Source: Rutidosis leptorrhynchoides (Eukaryota; Streptophyta; Magnoliopsida; Asterales; Asteraceae). Taken from it: a DNA stretch of 64,000 nucleotides. Below the pieces are notes generated by a model. That model ran no database searches. It saw only the letters and a list, made by a program, of their open reading frames with translations, and had not been told where the DNA came from. This document shows positions 33,128 through 46,300 of this stretch, in pieces. The position numbers and the translations under genes are program-made. The stretch is from the NCBI RefSeq assembly GCF_046630445.1, contig NC_092333.1, positions 356,347,001-356,411,000 of the forward strand, written 5' to 3'. Each line of letters begins with the position of its first letter. Position 1 is the stretch's first letter.

Positions 33128-36043
33128 TGTCATAACCCTAGCTTTTTGACTTAGGATATCTAGTTTGACTTCTTTAAAAATTTCAATTTCCGACTTGACG
33201 AGTAAACTTAATGATTTATGTCTTGGTTTATTTTAGAGTTGTGTAACTCTAAGGTCGTATTTAGGTATTACTTGTCTAAGCATTGTATTTTGCATTTTTG
33301 CATATTGTCCTGAACCCTCGGCTTATTACCATGAACCTTAGATTTTTCTATACTTTATATATTATGACTTAATAAAACCAACCTTATTAATTAAATACTT
33401 AGATTTGAGACTCTTTATTTATTTCACTTGAATGTTAGAAAATAAGTTAAGACTTTTTGACATTTAATCATTATCGCACCTAGTCTTGATCACTTGTACT
33501 TAGTCATTACTTTCATTTAAACAAATCCATTCTATCTTGATTTAGAGCCAATATAAGTTTACTATCTAAATCATGAACTTATCATTCAACACCTTAGATT
33601 ACACATTTGTTAAACTACACTAGTACATGTACATTTAATTAACAAAGTGTCTTCCATAATCATCATCAAAACCGCCACCCTCATCATCATCAATATCATC
33701 ATCATCACATGATCTAAACACATGATACCATCCTTAAAAATCCATGCACACTTCCTAATTATCTTGCTAACTAGATTCTAAACATCATTGCATGGATTTC
33801 ATGAGTCATAATCTTCCTTTTGATGCCCACGTTACACGTCCCCCACCACCTCCTCACCATCATCACCTTCATGTGCAAGTACTTAATTAAACTAATCTTC
33901 CATACATACTTGTCTTACACACATGACATTACTTAATCTTTATGTCATGAAGATACTAAACATGTTTGCATGAGATTGCATGCAAGTTGGCTTGTCATCC
34001 TCCTCTTTTAATCTCCATGTGCCACGCCTACATATCCATCTCCATATAATCACTTGTTAAATCTTAAGTTCACTTATTACTCTTAAGTATTCATAAGCAC
34101 TCTCTTAGTTACAGCCATTCTTTCTTCATTATTCATCTTCATCAACTCATACATCATCATTACTCAAGGTATAATTACCAAGAACACTTCTTTTATTACT
34201 TACTAAGTTAATTTCAAGAGTTATTAATGTGTAAATGCATGATCTAAAGTGTGTAAACACTTAATGATGATCACATGGCTAACTTTAATCTTGATTATGG
34301 ATGAGTAACCTTAAGTTTCCTACATGTCCTATGTTTTAAAATGAACTTTAAACATGAATTTTGTTGACTAAAATACATAAAACAGTTTTATCAGGATTCT
34401 GTCCAAAACAGCCCTGAAATGTTCGTAGGTTAAAAAGTTACTTAGACTCTGAATTTGAACCTAATAAATTAACCACATGTCCACATATATTTTTTAAGAT
34501 TCCTGTAAATTTTCTATGATTTTACCTAAAGTAAAAGGTATTTTTCATTTTTATTTACTCACTAAGTGTCTAGACTTTCTTGAATCTGACCTAAGTCTAG
34601 TGTGACTTGAATAAATCAAAAACTATATAGTTTATTAAGATATATCCTTCTATACTTAAACGGGTAATAATAGAGGAACAAAACAAGACTTGATTCATTA
34701 AAATCCATATAGTAGTTTAGGAGAAAAGGCTATATAGATTTAATAAAGAAAACTGTTGTAGTCTGATTTTGGTCTAAAGTACGGTCTTGAAAAACTAACC
34801 AAATGAATAGCTGGAAGTTAATCCTTTTTACCACGTGTTATTTTATATCTTTTTAGTGTTTTGTAAAATCTACAAGTCAAACAAAGGTGATTTACTAATT
34901 ATAAGTATACATGGAAGCTTATAGTAAAAATCTGGACAGAATTGCACACTTGTAGGAAATCATAAATTTGACCAATTTATACTTTGAATCCAGAAGCTAA
35001 CCTTACATGGTTGGATTAGGGACTTAATAACCTTTCCAGAGGTGGTAATCTCACCATAAATGGATATCTAGATTGGTAGAAACACATAATATAATGTGAA
35101 GGTAAAACTGGACAGATTTGCTGAAACTTAAAACTACGAATTATATAATGTTTCCAATCAAAAATCGAAATGGACATGTAAGAATACTTGGGGACTGATC
35201 TTAGACTCATTCTAAATACTATATGGGATAGTATGACCTCTGACCTCATAATATTCATTAGGTCTCAAGCCCGGATCACCGCACACTATTTAAACCGACT
35301 ACCGTGTATACCTTACACCGCATCAATTGAGTTCGTAGTCCCATTTTTAATGAATCTTTTATACTTTTGGGATGAGATAATAATTGTTTACTCTTTTACA
35401 TATTGGAATCAAGTACTTAAAACTATATTCTATGTTGAGTAACAAAGGTCAATTTAGAAAGCCCGATTTTGATATCGTTAATTACCGGTTTGGTAAACGC
35501 GAATATTATGAATAGTTCTATTTGAGGATGACTCCTCACATCAGGATAGGCCTAATAGGCTACCGGATGCATAACCTTCGACCACTTGCACTTAGACCTT
35601 AAGTGACGCTTGTTTTCGGGTACTTTTACGTTAACGTTCGATATCGAAAGCTCATGAACTAGAATAACTTTTCAACTGTTTTGTACATGAAATCTTGATG
35701 TCCATTAAATATGCATTGTAACTAAACCTATGAACTCACCAATATTTATATTGACGTTTTAAGTATTTATCTCAGGTACTTAGCTTTTGGAGCATTTTCA
35801 GGTCGGGCATCGTGGAAGTTTAAAAATGTCTTTTGTTAAATCTAGTATTGATAGGCTAGATTATGATATATTGGTATTTGTACTATGTCTGTACTTGTAT
35901 TTTGCAACCACGATGTACCAAAACTAAAAATAGAGACCGTGATGTAATAATATTTATGTTTCCGCTGCTACGTTGACTATAACCTGGGACACTATGTTAA
36001 AGTTCACACCACGTCTTGGGAAATCGAGACGGGGGTCGTGACA
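33128..36043 (+). repeat. 5' LTR of element C
   Basis: Starts TGTCATAACCCTAG and ends GGGTCGTGACA. It contains several CTGTCC / CTGGACAG motifs (34390-34415, 34930-34945, 35105-35125), the TCCCA/TGGGA element at 35338-35373, and the stem-loop CAATA-TTTA-TATTG at 35737-35755 followed by TCTCAGGT. Confidence 0.95.
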
Positions 36044-36047
36044 GACA

Positions 36048-36060
36048 TGGTATCAGAGCC
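36048..36060 (+). other. primer binding site of element C
   Basis: TGGTATCAGAGCC, complementary to initiator Met-tRNA, four bases after the LTR. Confidence 0.9.
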
Positions 36061-36243
36061 TGGGTTATAGGGAATGTGGACGGCATTAGTGTGTCTAGAC
36101 CTGACTAACTAGGATTGCATTAGTGTGTCCCACCTATAGCCGAGTCAAAATTTTCCGGTCTCTACTATTTTTCGAGTCATATATTATTATTTTTATTCGT
36201 CGGAAATTCTATAGGCTAACCTTTATATGTTGTGTATGTTAAT

Positions 36244-36771
36244 ATGGCCTCGTCTAGCTTCACTGGCTCCACAGGATCCAACTCTACCGTACCTATAGAG
36301 ATTAATCCAGACAACAACTCTGACATGAATGAGTTCGCAGCGTACCAACCATTCTGGCAACGATGGATGTGGGTTTGTGACCTTTTAGGTAGATGGAATC
36401 ATCAAGAGGGAACCCCGTACCATGAACGTAATGTACCTCGGACCATTAATGGAAGGGACGGATTAATGGGTCAATCACAACAGGACACGATTTACACTTT
36501 GTTAGCTAGAATTTTTAGGCATGAGGGACGTATTGAACGACTTCAAGGAACTGTTGACTATTTGTATGTCCAAGAGAATCAGGATGGTAATTATTCTCGT
36601 TTTAATGAAATCTAGGGTGTTCAGTGTACGCAACAGGAGGAGATCGAGTTATTGAAGTACCGTGTGGATGACTTGTCAGCAAGGAATCAAGAACTTGTAA
36701 CAAAAGTAGCGAGTTTGGAAACCCAGCTGCACGAGATGGTTATGGTGGTTAACACCATTGTGCCACTTTAG
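36244..36771 (+). pseudogene. leader ORF with C-terminal coiled coil, one internal stop
   Basis: ATG at 36244 (MASSSFTGSTGSN) opens a 175-codon frame with one TAG at 36613-36615 (codon 124). The first part is Ser/Thr-rich, then Trp/Tyr-rich (FWQRWMWVCDLLGRW). After the TAG the frame continues with EEIELLKYRVDDL and VASLETQLHEMVMVV, regular hydrophobic spacing typical of a coiled coil. It lies between the primer site and gag, the position used by the extra ORFs in B, but shares no clear sequence with them. Function unknown. Confidence 0.6.
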
Positions 36772-36950
36772 ATCTACCGTTAGTAACTAGGAGTGTTAAT
36801 TTTCTTACCTACACTCTTAATAGTATGCATGTATAACGGATATGATAGGAAAGGTAGTTTGTGTGTGCTAGGATCAGTAATCGGTTGTGTTAGGATCAAT
36901 TATCAGATATGCCATATAGTGTGATAATAGTTTATGTACATTATGTGTGT

Positions 36951-36974
36951 GAACTAACGGGTAGGTGAATACCC
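36951..36974 (+). other. internal polypurine-like site in element C
   Basis: GAACTAACGGGTAGGTGAATACCC. It resembles both C's own 3' tract (CTTAACGGGTAGGTAA) and the internal site in element B (GAACTTAACGGGTAGGTACT). It lies between the leader ORF and gag. Confidence 0.5.
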
Positions 36975-37091
36975 AAATTTTGTAATGATTAAACGTTTTA
37001 ATCGACTTTTATCTATTATGAGTATTTAGTTCATTTTCATAACACTTGTATGATGTACATTTACCACTATGCTATTCTTATCTCCAGAGGA

Positions 37092-39315
37092 ATGAGTGCC
37101 ACTCAAAATGAGGAAATGGTAGCTCAAAGAGTAGCTGAAGCCCTTTCTAATGCTGAAGCTGGGCGTGCAGCAAATGTCGCGAATGGAAGGAGACTCGAAG
37201 TACAAAATGTACAGCAGAAATGCAATTACAAGGCATTTTTGGGTTGCAAGCCCCCAGAGTTTTTCAAGAACAGAAGGACCCGTAGGGTTAATAAGGTGGC
37301 TTGAAAAACTAGAATCGGTATTTAGAAATTACTGAGTACGCAGACAATGATCGAATGAAGTTCGCATCATGTACTCTCTTAGATGGAGCCTTAACTTGGT
37401 GGAATTCCTTTTTCCAAATCAAAGGGCATTGATGAAGCATATGCTACCCCTTGGGAGGAATTTAAGAAGATAATGATCGATGAGTATTGTCCACGGAACG
37501 AAATTCAAAGGCTAGAAACCGAGTTGTGGAACTTAAAACTTGAAGGAACTGATATCGTAAGATATACTAATAGATTCCTGGAATTAGCTTTAATGTGCCC
37601 AACTATGGTTACCCCTGAATATAAGAAAGTTGAGAGGTATATTTGGGGTTTGTCAGAAGACATTCGAGGGAATGTTCTATCATCAAAGCCAGAGACGATC
37701 CAGAGTGCAATCCGTATGGCACATGATTTGTGACGTAAGTAGTGCGACGTTAGCCAATCAATGTCAAAATGGATGTGAAGATCACGACTGAGAAGCGTGA
37801 GTGGAATGGGAATCAAGAAGGAAATTCCAAGAAGCAAGGAAACAACAAGTTGGGGGTTCGAGGAATGGTTATGAAGGGAAGAAACCATATTTGCAATAGA
37901 TGTACACGACATCATTTTGGTATGTGTACTGTAGTCTACCAGCGATGTAAGAAGCAAGGGTATCTCGTGAAGGATTGTAGAGTTCATTTGTTAGGAAATG
38001 ATAATAATGAAAAGGGGAAACAGAGTGGTTGCTTCAATTGTGGGCAAGCAGGGCATTTCAAGAAAGAATGTCCTAAGGCGAAGAAGGGAGAAGTGGCTAA
38101 GGATCGAGCTTTTTAGATCTCCACTAAAGAAGCTCGTTAGGACCCAGAGTTAGTCACGGGTACGTTCCTTCTCGATAATCGTTTAGCATCTATTTTACTT
38201 GATACCGGTGCTGATAAAAGTTTTATAGCCAAAGATTTTAGTGTTGCAATCAATAGGCCTTTAGCCGCCTTAGACATTAGATATGCTATAGAATTGGGAA
38301 ACGGTAAGTTAATAAAAGCAGATAAGATTATGAGAGGTTGTGTTTTGAATCTGTCAAACAATCTGTTTGAAGTTGATTTAATGCCCTTACAGTTAGGAAG
38401 TTTCGATGTTGTCATTAGTATGGGTTGGTTGTCCAAGAATTGTGCTAACATTAATTGTAAGGAAAAGTCTATCCGTATACCTCTCGAGAGTGGTGAAGTA
38501 TTAATGATCCAAGGAGATAGAGTTAAGACGAATCTCAATATCATTTCTTGCATGGAAGCTAGAACATATCTAATGAAGGGATATCTAGCTATTCTCGCAC
38601 ATGTAACTGAACTTAAAACCAAAGAAATTTGGTTAGAAGACGTTCCAATTGTCCGAGATTTTCCCACAAGTATTCCCAAAAAGATTTGCCAGGTCTACCT
38701 CCTTATAGGCAAGTCGAATTTCAGATTGATTTAGTTCCAGGAGCCGCACCATTTGAGGTCCTGTACGGAAGAAAGTGTAGATCACCACTGTGTTGGAGTG
38801 AGGTTGGTGATACACAATTTACATGCCCAGAGGTCATACATGAAACAACCGAAAAGATCTTTCAGATCAAAGAAAGGTTGAAGACTCCAAGAAGTAGACA
38901 AAAGAGCTATGCAGATATTCGAAGAAAACCCATGGAATTTCAAGAGGGCGATAAAGTCATGCTAAAAGTATCTCGATGGAAGGGAGTAATACGAATTAGG
39001 AAGCAAGGAAAACTAAGCCAGAGATATGTAGGACCTATTGTGATTACTAAGAAAATTGGTCCAGTTGTATATAAATTAAAACTACCACCGGAACTTAGTG
39101 GTATTCATAATGCATTTCATGTTTCGAACTTGAAGAAGTGTTTAACAGATGAGAATTTAGCAATTCCTTTAGAGGAACTAAGTATCGATGACAAATTGCA
39201 TTTTGTCAAGGAACCAATAGAAGTGATGGATCGTGAAGTGAAAAAGTTGAAGCATAGTAGGATTCCGATTGTTAAAGTCCGTTGGAATGCACATAGAGGT
39301 CCAGAGTTCACGTGA
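37092..39315 (+). pseudogene. gag-pol: element C gag-protease joined to integrase tail
   Basis: Gag starts at ATG 37092 (MSATQNEEMVAQRV), with a frameshift near 37290-37310, a stop near 37733 and a CCHC knuckle (CFNCGQAGHFKKEC). Protease follows with DTGADKSF and GSFDVVISMGWL. Just after the pre-RT segment DLVPGAAP (38743-38750) the sequence jumps to [14 protein letters not shown] of the integrase tail. The missing piece corresponds to about 2.1 kb in element A and covers RT, RNase H and the integrase core. The tail reads on to [11 protein letters not shown], where a TGA replaces the usual Trp. Confidence 0.93.
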
Positions 39316-39368
39316 GGACTGTATAAGGCAGAAATATCCTCATCTATTCGATAATCGAAGTACTTCTT

Positions 39369-39406
39369 AAATTTCGAGGACGAAATTTTTCTTAACGGGT
39401 AGGTAA
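39369..39406 (+). other. dyad and polypurine tract of element C
   Basis: AAATTTCG-AGGA-CGAAATTT at 39369-39388, then TTCTTAACGGGTAGGTAA, then the LTR start at 39407. Confidence 0.75.
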
Positions 39407-42321
39407 TGTCATAACCCTAGCTTTTTGACTTAGGATATCTAGTTTGACTTCTTTAAAAATTTCAATTTCCAACTTGACGAGTAAACTTAATGATTTATGT
39501 CTTGGTTTGTTTTAGAGTTGTGTAACTCTAAGGTCGTATTTAGGTATTACTTGTCTAAGCATTGTATTTTGCATTTTTGCATATTGTCCTGAACCCTCGG
39601 CTTATTACCATGAACCTTAGATTTTTCTATACTTTATATATTATGACTTAATAAAACCAACCTTATTAATTAAATACTTAGATTTGAGACTCTTGATTTA
39701 TTTCACTTGAATGTTAGAAAATAAGTTAAGACTTTTCGACATTTAATCATTCTCGCACCTAGTCTTGATCACTTGTACTTAGTCATTACTTTCATTTAAA
39801 CAAATCCATTCTATCTTGATTTAGAGCCAATATAAGTTTACTATCTAAATCATGAACTTATCATTCAACACCTTAGATTACACATTTGTTAAACTACACT
39901 AGTACATGTACATTTAATTAACAAAGTGTCTTCCATAATCATCATCAAAACCGCCACCCTCATCATCATCAATATCATCATCATCACATGATCTAAACAC
40001 ATGATACCATCCTTAAAAAGCCATGCACACTTCCTAATTATCTTGCTAACTAGATTCTAAACATCATTGCATGGATTTCATGAGTCATAATCTTCCTTTT
40101 GATGCCCATGTTACACGTCCCCCACCACCACCTCACCATCATCACCTTCATGTGCAAGTACTTAATTAAACTAATCTTCCATACATACTTGTCTTACACA
40201 CATGACATTACTTAATCTTTATGTCATGAAGATACTAAACATGTTTGCATGAGATTGCATGCAAGTTGGCTTGTCATCCTCCTCTTTTAATCTCCATGTG
40301 CCACGCCTACATATCCATCTCCATATAATCACTTGTTAAATCTTAAGTTCACTTATTACTCTTAAGTATTCATAAGCACTCTCTTGGTTACAGCCATTCT
40401 TTCTTCATTATTCATCTTCATCAACTCATACATCATCATTACTCAAGGTATAATCACCAAGAACACTTCTTTTATTACTTACTAAGTTACTTTCTAGAGT
40501 TATTAAGGTGTAAATGCTTGATCTAAAGTGTGTAAACACTTAATGATGATCACATGGCTAACCTTAATCTTGATTATGGATGAGTAACCTTAAGTTTCCT
40601 ACATGTCCTATATTTTAAAATGAACTTTAAACATGAATTTTGTTGACTAAAATACATAAAACAGTTTCATCAGGATTCTGTCCAAAACAGCCCTGAAATG
40701 TTCGTAGGTTAAAAAGTTACTTAGACTCTGAATTTGAACCTAATAAATTAACCACATGTCCAAATATATGTTGTAAGATTCCTGTAAATTTTCCATGATT
40801 TTACCTAAAGTAAAAGGTATTTTTCATTTTTATTTACTCACTAAGTGTCTAGACTTTCTTGAATCTGACCTAAGTCTAGTGTGACTTGAATAAATCAAAA
40901 ACTATATAGTTTATTAAGATATATCCTTCTATACTTAAAAGGGTACTAATAGAGGAACAAAACAAGACTTGATTCACTAAAATCCATGTAGTAGTTTAGG
41001 AGAAAAGGCTATATAGATTTAATAAAGAAAACTGTTGTAGTCTGATTTTGGTCTAAAGTATGGTCTTGAAAAACTAACCAAATGAATAGCTGGAAGTTAA
41101 TCCTTTTTACCACATGTTATTTTATATCTTTTTAGTGTTTTGTAAAAGCCACAAGTCAAACAAAGGGGATTTACTAATTATAAGTATGCATGGAAGCTTA
41201 TAGTAAAAATCTGGACAGAATTGCACACTTGTAGGAAATCATAAATTTGACTAATTTATACTTTGAATCCAGAAGCTAACCTTACATGGTTGGATTAGGG
41301 ACTCAATAACCTTTCCAGAGGTGGTAATCTCACCTTAAATGGATATCTAGATTGGTAGAAACACATAATATAATGTGAAGGTAAAACTGGACAGATTTGC
41401 TGAAACTTAAAACTACGAATTATATAATGTTTCCAATCAAAAATCGAAATGGACATGTAAGAATACTTGGGGACTGATCTTAGACTCATTCTAAATACTA
41501 TATGGGATAGTATGACCTCTGACCTCATAATATTCTTAGGTCTCAAGCCCGGATCACCGAACACTATTTAAACCGACTACCGTGTATACCTTACACCGCA
41601 TCAAGTGAGTTCGTAGTCCCATTTTTAATGAATCTTTTATACTTTTGGGATGAGATAATACTTGTTTACTATTTTACATATTGAAATCAAGTACTTACAA
41701 CTATATTCTATGTTGAGTAACAAAGGTCAATTTAGAAAGCCCGATTTTGATATCGTTAATTACCGGTTTGGTAAACGCGAATATTATGAATAGATCTATT
41801 TGAGGATGACTCCTCACATCAGGATAGGCCTAATAGGCTACCGGATGCATAACCTTCGACCACTTGCACTTAGACCTTAAGTGACGCTTGTTTTCGGGTA
41901 CTTTTACGTTAACGTTCGATATCGAAAGCTCATGAACTAGAATAACTTTTCAACTGTTTTGTACATGAAATATTGATGTCCATTAAATATGCATTGTAAC
42001 TAAACCTATGAACTCACCAATATTTATATTGACGTTTTAAGTATTTATCTCAGGTACTTAGCTTTTGGAGCATTTTCAGGTCGGGCATCGTGGAAGTTTA
42101 AAAATGTCTTTTGTTAAATCTAGTATTGATAGGCTAGATTATGATATATTGGTATTTGTACTACGTATGTACTTGTATTTTGCAACCACGATGTACCAAA
42201 ACTAAAAACAGAGACCGTGATGTAATAATATTTATGTTTCCGCTGCTACGTTGACTATAACATGGGACACTATGTTAAAGTTCACACCACGTCTTGGGAA
42301 ATCGAGACGGGGGTCGTGACA
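39407..42321 (+). repeat. 3' LTR of element C
   Basis: Near-identical to 33128-36043, with the same ends and motifs. The TCCCA/TGGGA element is near 41616-41653 and the stem-loop near 42014-42034. Confidence 0.95.
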
Positions 42322-42326
42322 AATAC

Positions 42327-43064
42327 CCACCGAATAACACTGTTAGGAGCCGTTCTAATCTAGTTTTACACCCTAGGTTTGATTCATTCGACCCCGATAC
42401 GGCCCGTTATTTGATTAATCCTCGTTTTAGTGTTTTTCGCCATTAGATCGAGTCACAAACGATTCTAAGATCCTTAATAATTCGTTTACAAGCATGAACT
42501 TAGTCTTCAAACTTAGCCATGCTATGCACACATAATACAAAGAATTACATATAAATGAACTACACAATAATTCTATGAAGATAGACATGGAAGTACTAAG
42601 TTATGGATTATTATTTGATCATGAGTAGATGATTTTCTGAAAGGATCACAGTTTGAAACCATGGTCCACCAAAGTCCCAAAAACCCCTCTGGTAGAATTA
42701 AGCGTTTGGAATTAGTACTCAAAAAATTTGTAAATATATAACATCATTAACGTTAACATTCTTATTAATTTTGTAAAGCATTATAATTTTGTCTACAATT
42801 TCGCGGTTTATGTATATTTTGTTTGGAAAAAGAGGAATTAGAGGTTGTTCCAATGCAAATCAAGACTTGTTATGAAAATGAAACTGATAAGAGTTTGATG
42901 TCACGTGTGTTTGGTACCTGCTGTATTGGAGTGATGGAGCTAACATGCACAGTAATGATGTTTTTTTTTTTTATCAATCAACTCTGATGCTAAATATATT
43001 TACTTTTGCTCCCTTGTTCTGTTTAAATTTTGTTATGCTTCCTTTGGATGTAGAATTTGGATAG
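42327..43064. other. unassigned sequence left of copia F
   Basis: The first few hundred bases are probably the right part of host D. A stretch at about 42790-42990 is open in one plus frame for over 60 codons (LEKEELEVVPMQIKTCYENE) without a start, which could be a decayed exon. I recognise no family. Confidence 0.3.
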
Positions 43065-43258
43065 TGATAGAATGTATATTGTGAATGTCTGTTTTCATTG
43101 ATCAATCATATGAGTATATATACAAAAACGTGTATCACCTAGCTAAGTAATATCCTAACAACCAATCATCTATTTTTGGATGAGGATTGCAAGATATACA
43201 CTATATATAAAATAGCTAGTTTGTTACAATCTATTTTAAGGTGAGATTATCTCTATTA
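43065..43258 (-). repeat. 3' LTR of copia F (194 bp)
   Basis: Starts TAATAGAGATAATC and ends TTCTATCA on the minus strand. It keeps the empty form of the site where the Helitron entered the other LTR (AAAA|TAGCTAG, near 43210-43214). Confidence 0.92.
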
Positions 43259-43267
43259 CTCCCCCGC
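43259..43267 (-). other. polypurine tract of copia F
   Basis: GCGGGGGAG on the minus strand, directly before the 3' LTR. Confidence 0.8.
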
Positions 43268-43310
43268 AGTCGAAGCGATCGGCGGACGAATGCATAGATT
43301 GGCGCAAAAA

Positions 43311-46300
43311 TCAAGTGAAAAGAATCCGAGGTAACCCTTTTTTAAAGATGTTCGCAATTTGATAACGTGTTGGAACATGTAAGACCCGTACTTGATCTCG
43401 TGCTAATTTTTCCCGAACGAAATGAATATCAAGTTCAATATGTTTGGTTCGCCAATGTTGAACCGGGTTACCTGAAAGATATATTGTACTAACATTATCA
43501 CAGTAGACAAGAGTAGCTTTAGAAACCGGACATTTTAACTCGAGAAACAGATTTCGTAACCAACGTGCTTCAACCACGATATTAGCAACTCCTCTATACT
43601 CAACTTCAGCACTTGACCTAGAAACTGTTGGCTGACGTTTCGAGGACCAAGAGATCAAATTATCTCCTAAGTAGATGCAATAACCTGATGTTGACCTACG
43701 GGAGTCAGGACACCCACCCTAGTCAGCATCCGTGTATGCTACCAAAGAGTGAGATCGTGATCGAGATATATGGAGACCGAGAGCCAATGTACCCTTTAAG
43801 TAATGCAGTATACGTTTGATAGCATTCATGTGACTTTCACGAGGGTCGTACATATGAAGACACACTTGTTGAACCGCATATGTAATGTCTGGGCGGGTGA
43901 AAGTAAGGTATTGTAAAGCACCAGCGAGACTTCTATACTTCGTGGGATTAGCAACCGGTTTATCCAAAGATGAGCTAACCTTTCCCTGTGTGTCGACAGG
44001 AGTTGAAACGATGTTACACTCGACTAAGCCTGCTCGTTGAATTATGTCAGACGTATAGGCTTGCTGAGATAAGAATAAACCATGTTAATTTCTAGTAACC
44101 GAAATGCCCAAAAAAGAATTTAATGGCCCGAGATCTTTCATGGCAAACTCTTTTGCAAAAAGTGCCATAAATTTGTAACGTAGTGAATCAATAGAAGTGG
44201 TGAGAACAATGTCATCAACGTAGAGTAAAAGATATGTGATATCATGGCCATGATGGTAGGTGAACAAAGAGTGATCACACTTGCTATGTTTAAAACCAAT
44301 TTAATCCGCATAATCCGCAAAACGTTGATACCACACTCGTGGGGCTTGCTTTAATCCATACAACGAGCGTTTTAAGAGACAAACATGGTTTGGTTGATTA
44401 GGGTCTCGAAAACCAAACGGTTGGTACATGTAAACCGTTTCTTTAAGATTCGCATGGAGAAAAGTATTTTTAACGTTGAGTTGATGAATATGACAAGATT
44501 TCAAGGAAGCAATGCTTAGAGCCGTACGAATAGTGGCCGGTTTGACCACCGAACTAAATGTCTCATAACAATCAACCCCTAATTGTTGTGCTCTTCCATC
44601 CCCGATTAATTGTGCTTCGTACCGTTCGAACGAGCCATTCGAGTTCATTTTATGTCAAAAATCCACATAGAACGAATTACCTGCATATGAGACTCATGGG
44701 GGACAAGAATCTATGTATTATTATCAATCAAAGCCTTATATTCCTCAAACATAGCACGTTTCCAATTTACATCGGTTAAATCCATTTTTAGATTAGTAAG
44801 GAGTGGTGAGAGTGAAGAGGTGGCAGAGAGATTGAAAGGAGCTTTTGGTTTATAGATACCGGACATAGCACGTGTCATCATAGTCCGTGTCGGTGGGGGT
44901 TGAGCAATGGGTGTAGAAGTAGAGGAAGGTGACGAGGAAGATTGAGGAGAATCAGGAAGAGTCGAAGTATTTGGTGATTGTGTAGATGGGGTAATCGATC
45001 GACTAGAAGGAAAATGAACAAGAGAAGAGTTTGCATAGTTAGTGGGCTGGGAAGGTGTGAGTGGTGGACTTAGGTAGTGTGGTTGTGTAGACTGCATTTG
45101 GTGAGAAACAGAAATGGGCTCATTGAGTGTAGGCTCAACAGAAGGTGTAGTACAGTCTATGTGGTAGAATATTGGATTAAGAGGATCATGCAAAAAAGTA
45201 TAACAGTCTCGAGTAGGAGTATGTAGGGATTTGAAAGGAAAACTTGACTCATCAAATGTAACGTGTCGAGAGATTATAATTTTATTTGAGGAGAGATCAT
45301 AGCATGTGTAGCCACGATGGTTGGAGGATATCCAAGAAATACGCAAGGTGATGAGCGAGGTTGATGTTTGTTTAGTTTGGTTGATGGAATAAGAGGATAA
45401 CACAAGCAACCAAAAATGCTTAGGTGATTATATGTAGGTGTACGATTATAGAGAAGTTATGTTGGATTATAGTTATGAAAATTTTTGTTAGGAAGAATGT
45501 TAAGAATGTAGGTGGCCATAAATAATGCATAATGCCAGAATTTTGGAGGAACATGAGAGTGAGCTAGAAGAGTTCGGACGATGTTATTAATAGAACGTAT
45601 TTTGCGTTCCGTTTTACTAGTTTGAGAGGAGGTGTAAGGACACGAGAAACGAAAAACCATGCAATTTTGGTTACAAAAGTTGTGAAAAGAAATATTATTG
45701 TATCCGGTTCCGTTATCACATTGAAATGTTTTAATGGGTTTTTGAAATTGAGTCATGACATGTGCGTAAAAAGTGGTAAAGGTAGCGTAGACTTCAGATT
45801 TGTGTCCAAGTGAGTAAGTCCATAAATAATTGGTAAAGTCATCAAGAAATACTATGTAAAATTTATGGCCAACCATGCTAGGTATGGGGGTGTCCATAAG
45901 TCACTATGAACAATATCGAAAGGTGCATAAGTAGATGATGCAGAACCATAAAAAGGTAATTTGATTTGTTTGCCAAAAACACAAGCTTGACAAATTTTAT
46001 TACTAACTTTCGAATTACAATAAATGTAACGTTTATTGCTAAGGGAGTTTAGGACACCAACACCCGAATGACCTAGACGATGGTGCCATAAATCGGAAGA
46101 AAAAACAGAACAAGCTAAAGTAGAATTATTTTGAAGTTGTTGTTGAAGCAGTGAGGCGTTTAATGGATATAAATCACCAGAACTATTGCATCGTATGATT
46201 CGAGTCCCCATCGGAAAATTCTTCAAAGTAAAACCAAATGGATCAAATTCAATGGAAACATTATTTTCAACAGATAAACGACGAACGAAAATAAAATTTT

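Larger units (their letters stand above)
33128..42321 (+). mobile_element. Ty3/gypsy element C, internally deleted
   Basis: LTRs of 2916 and 2915 bp, with target duplication AATAC at 33123-33127 and 42322-42326. It has a primer site, a leader ORF, an internal polypurine-like site, damaged gag, protease, then a direct join to the integrase tail, dyad, polypurine tract and 3' LTR. RT, RNase H and the integrase core are missing. The two LTRs differ at about 47 positions by eye (about 1.6%). It depends on other elements for movement. Confidence 0.96.

Noticed and set aside
35188-35442. 84-codon ORF in the LTR of element C
   Set aside because: Not open to the same extent in the other LTR copy (an indel lies at the matching position) and no domain is visible.
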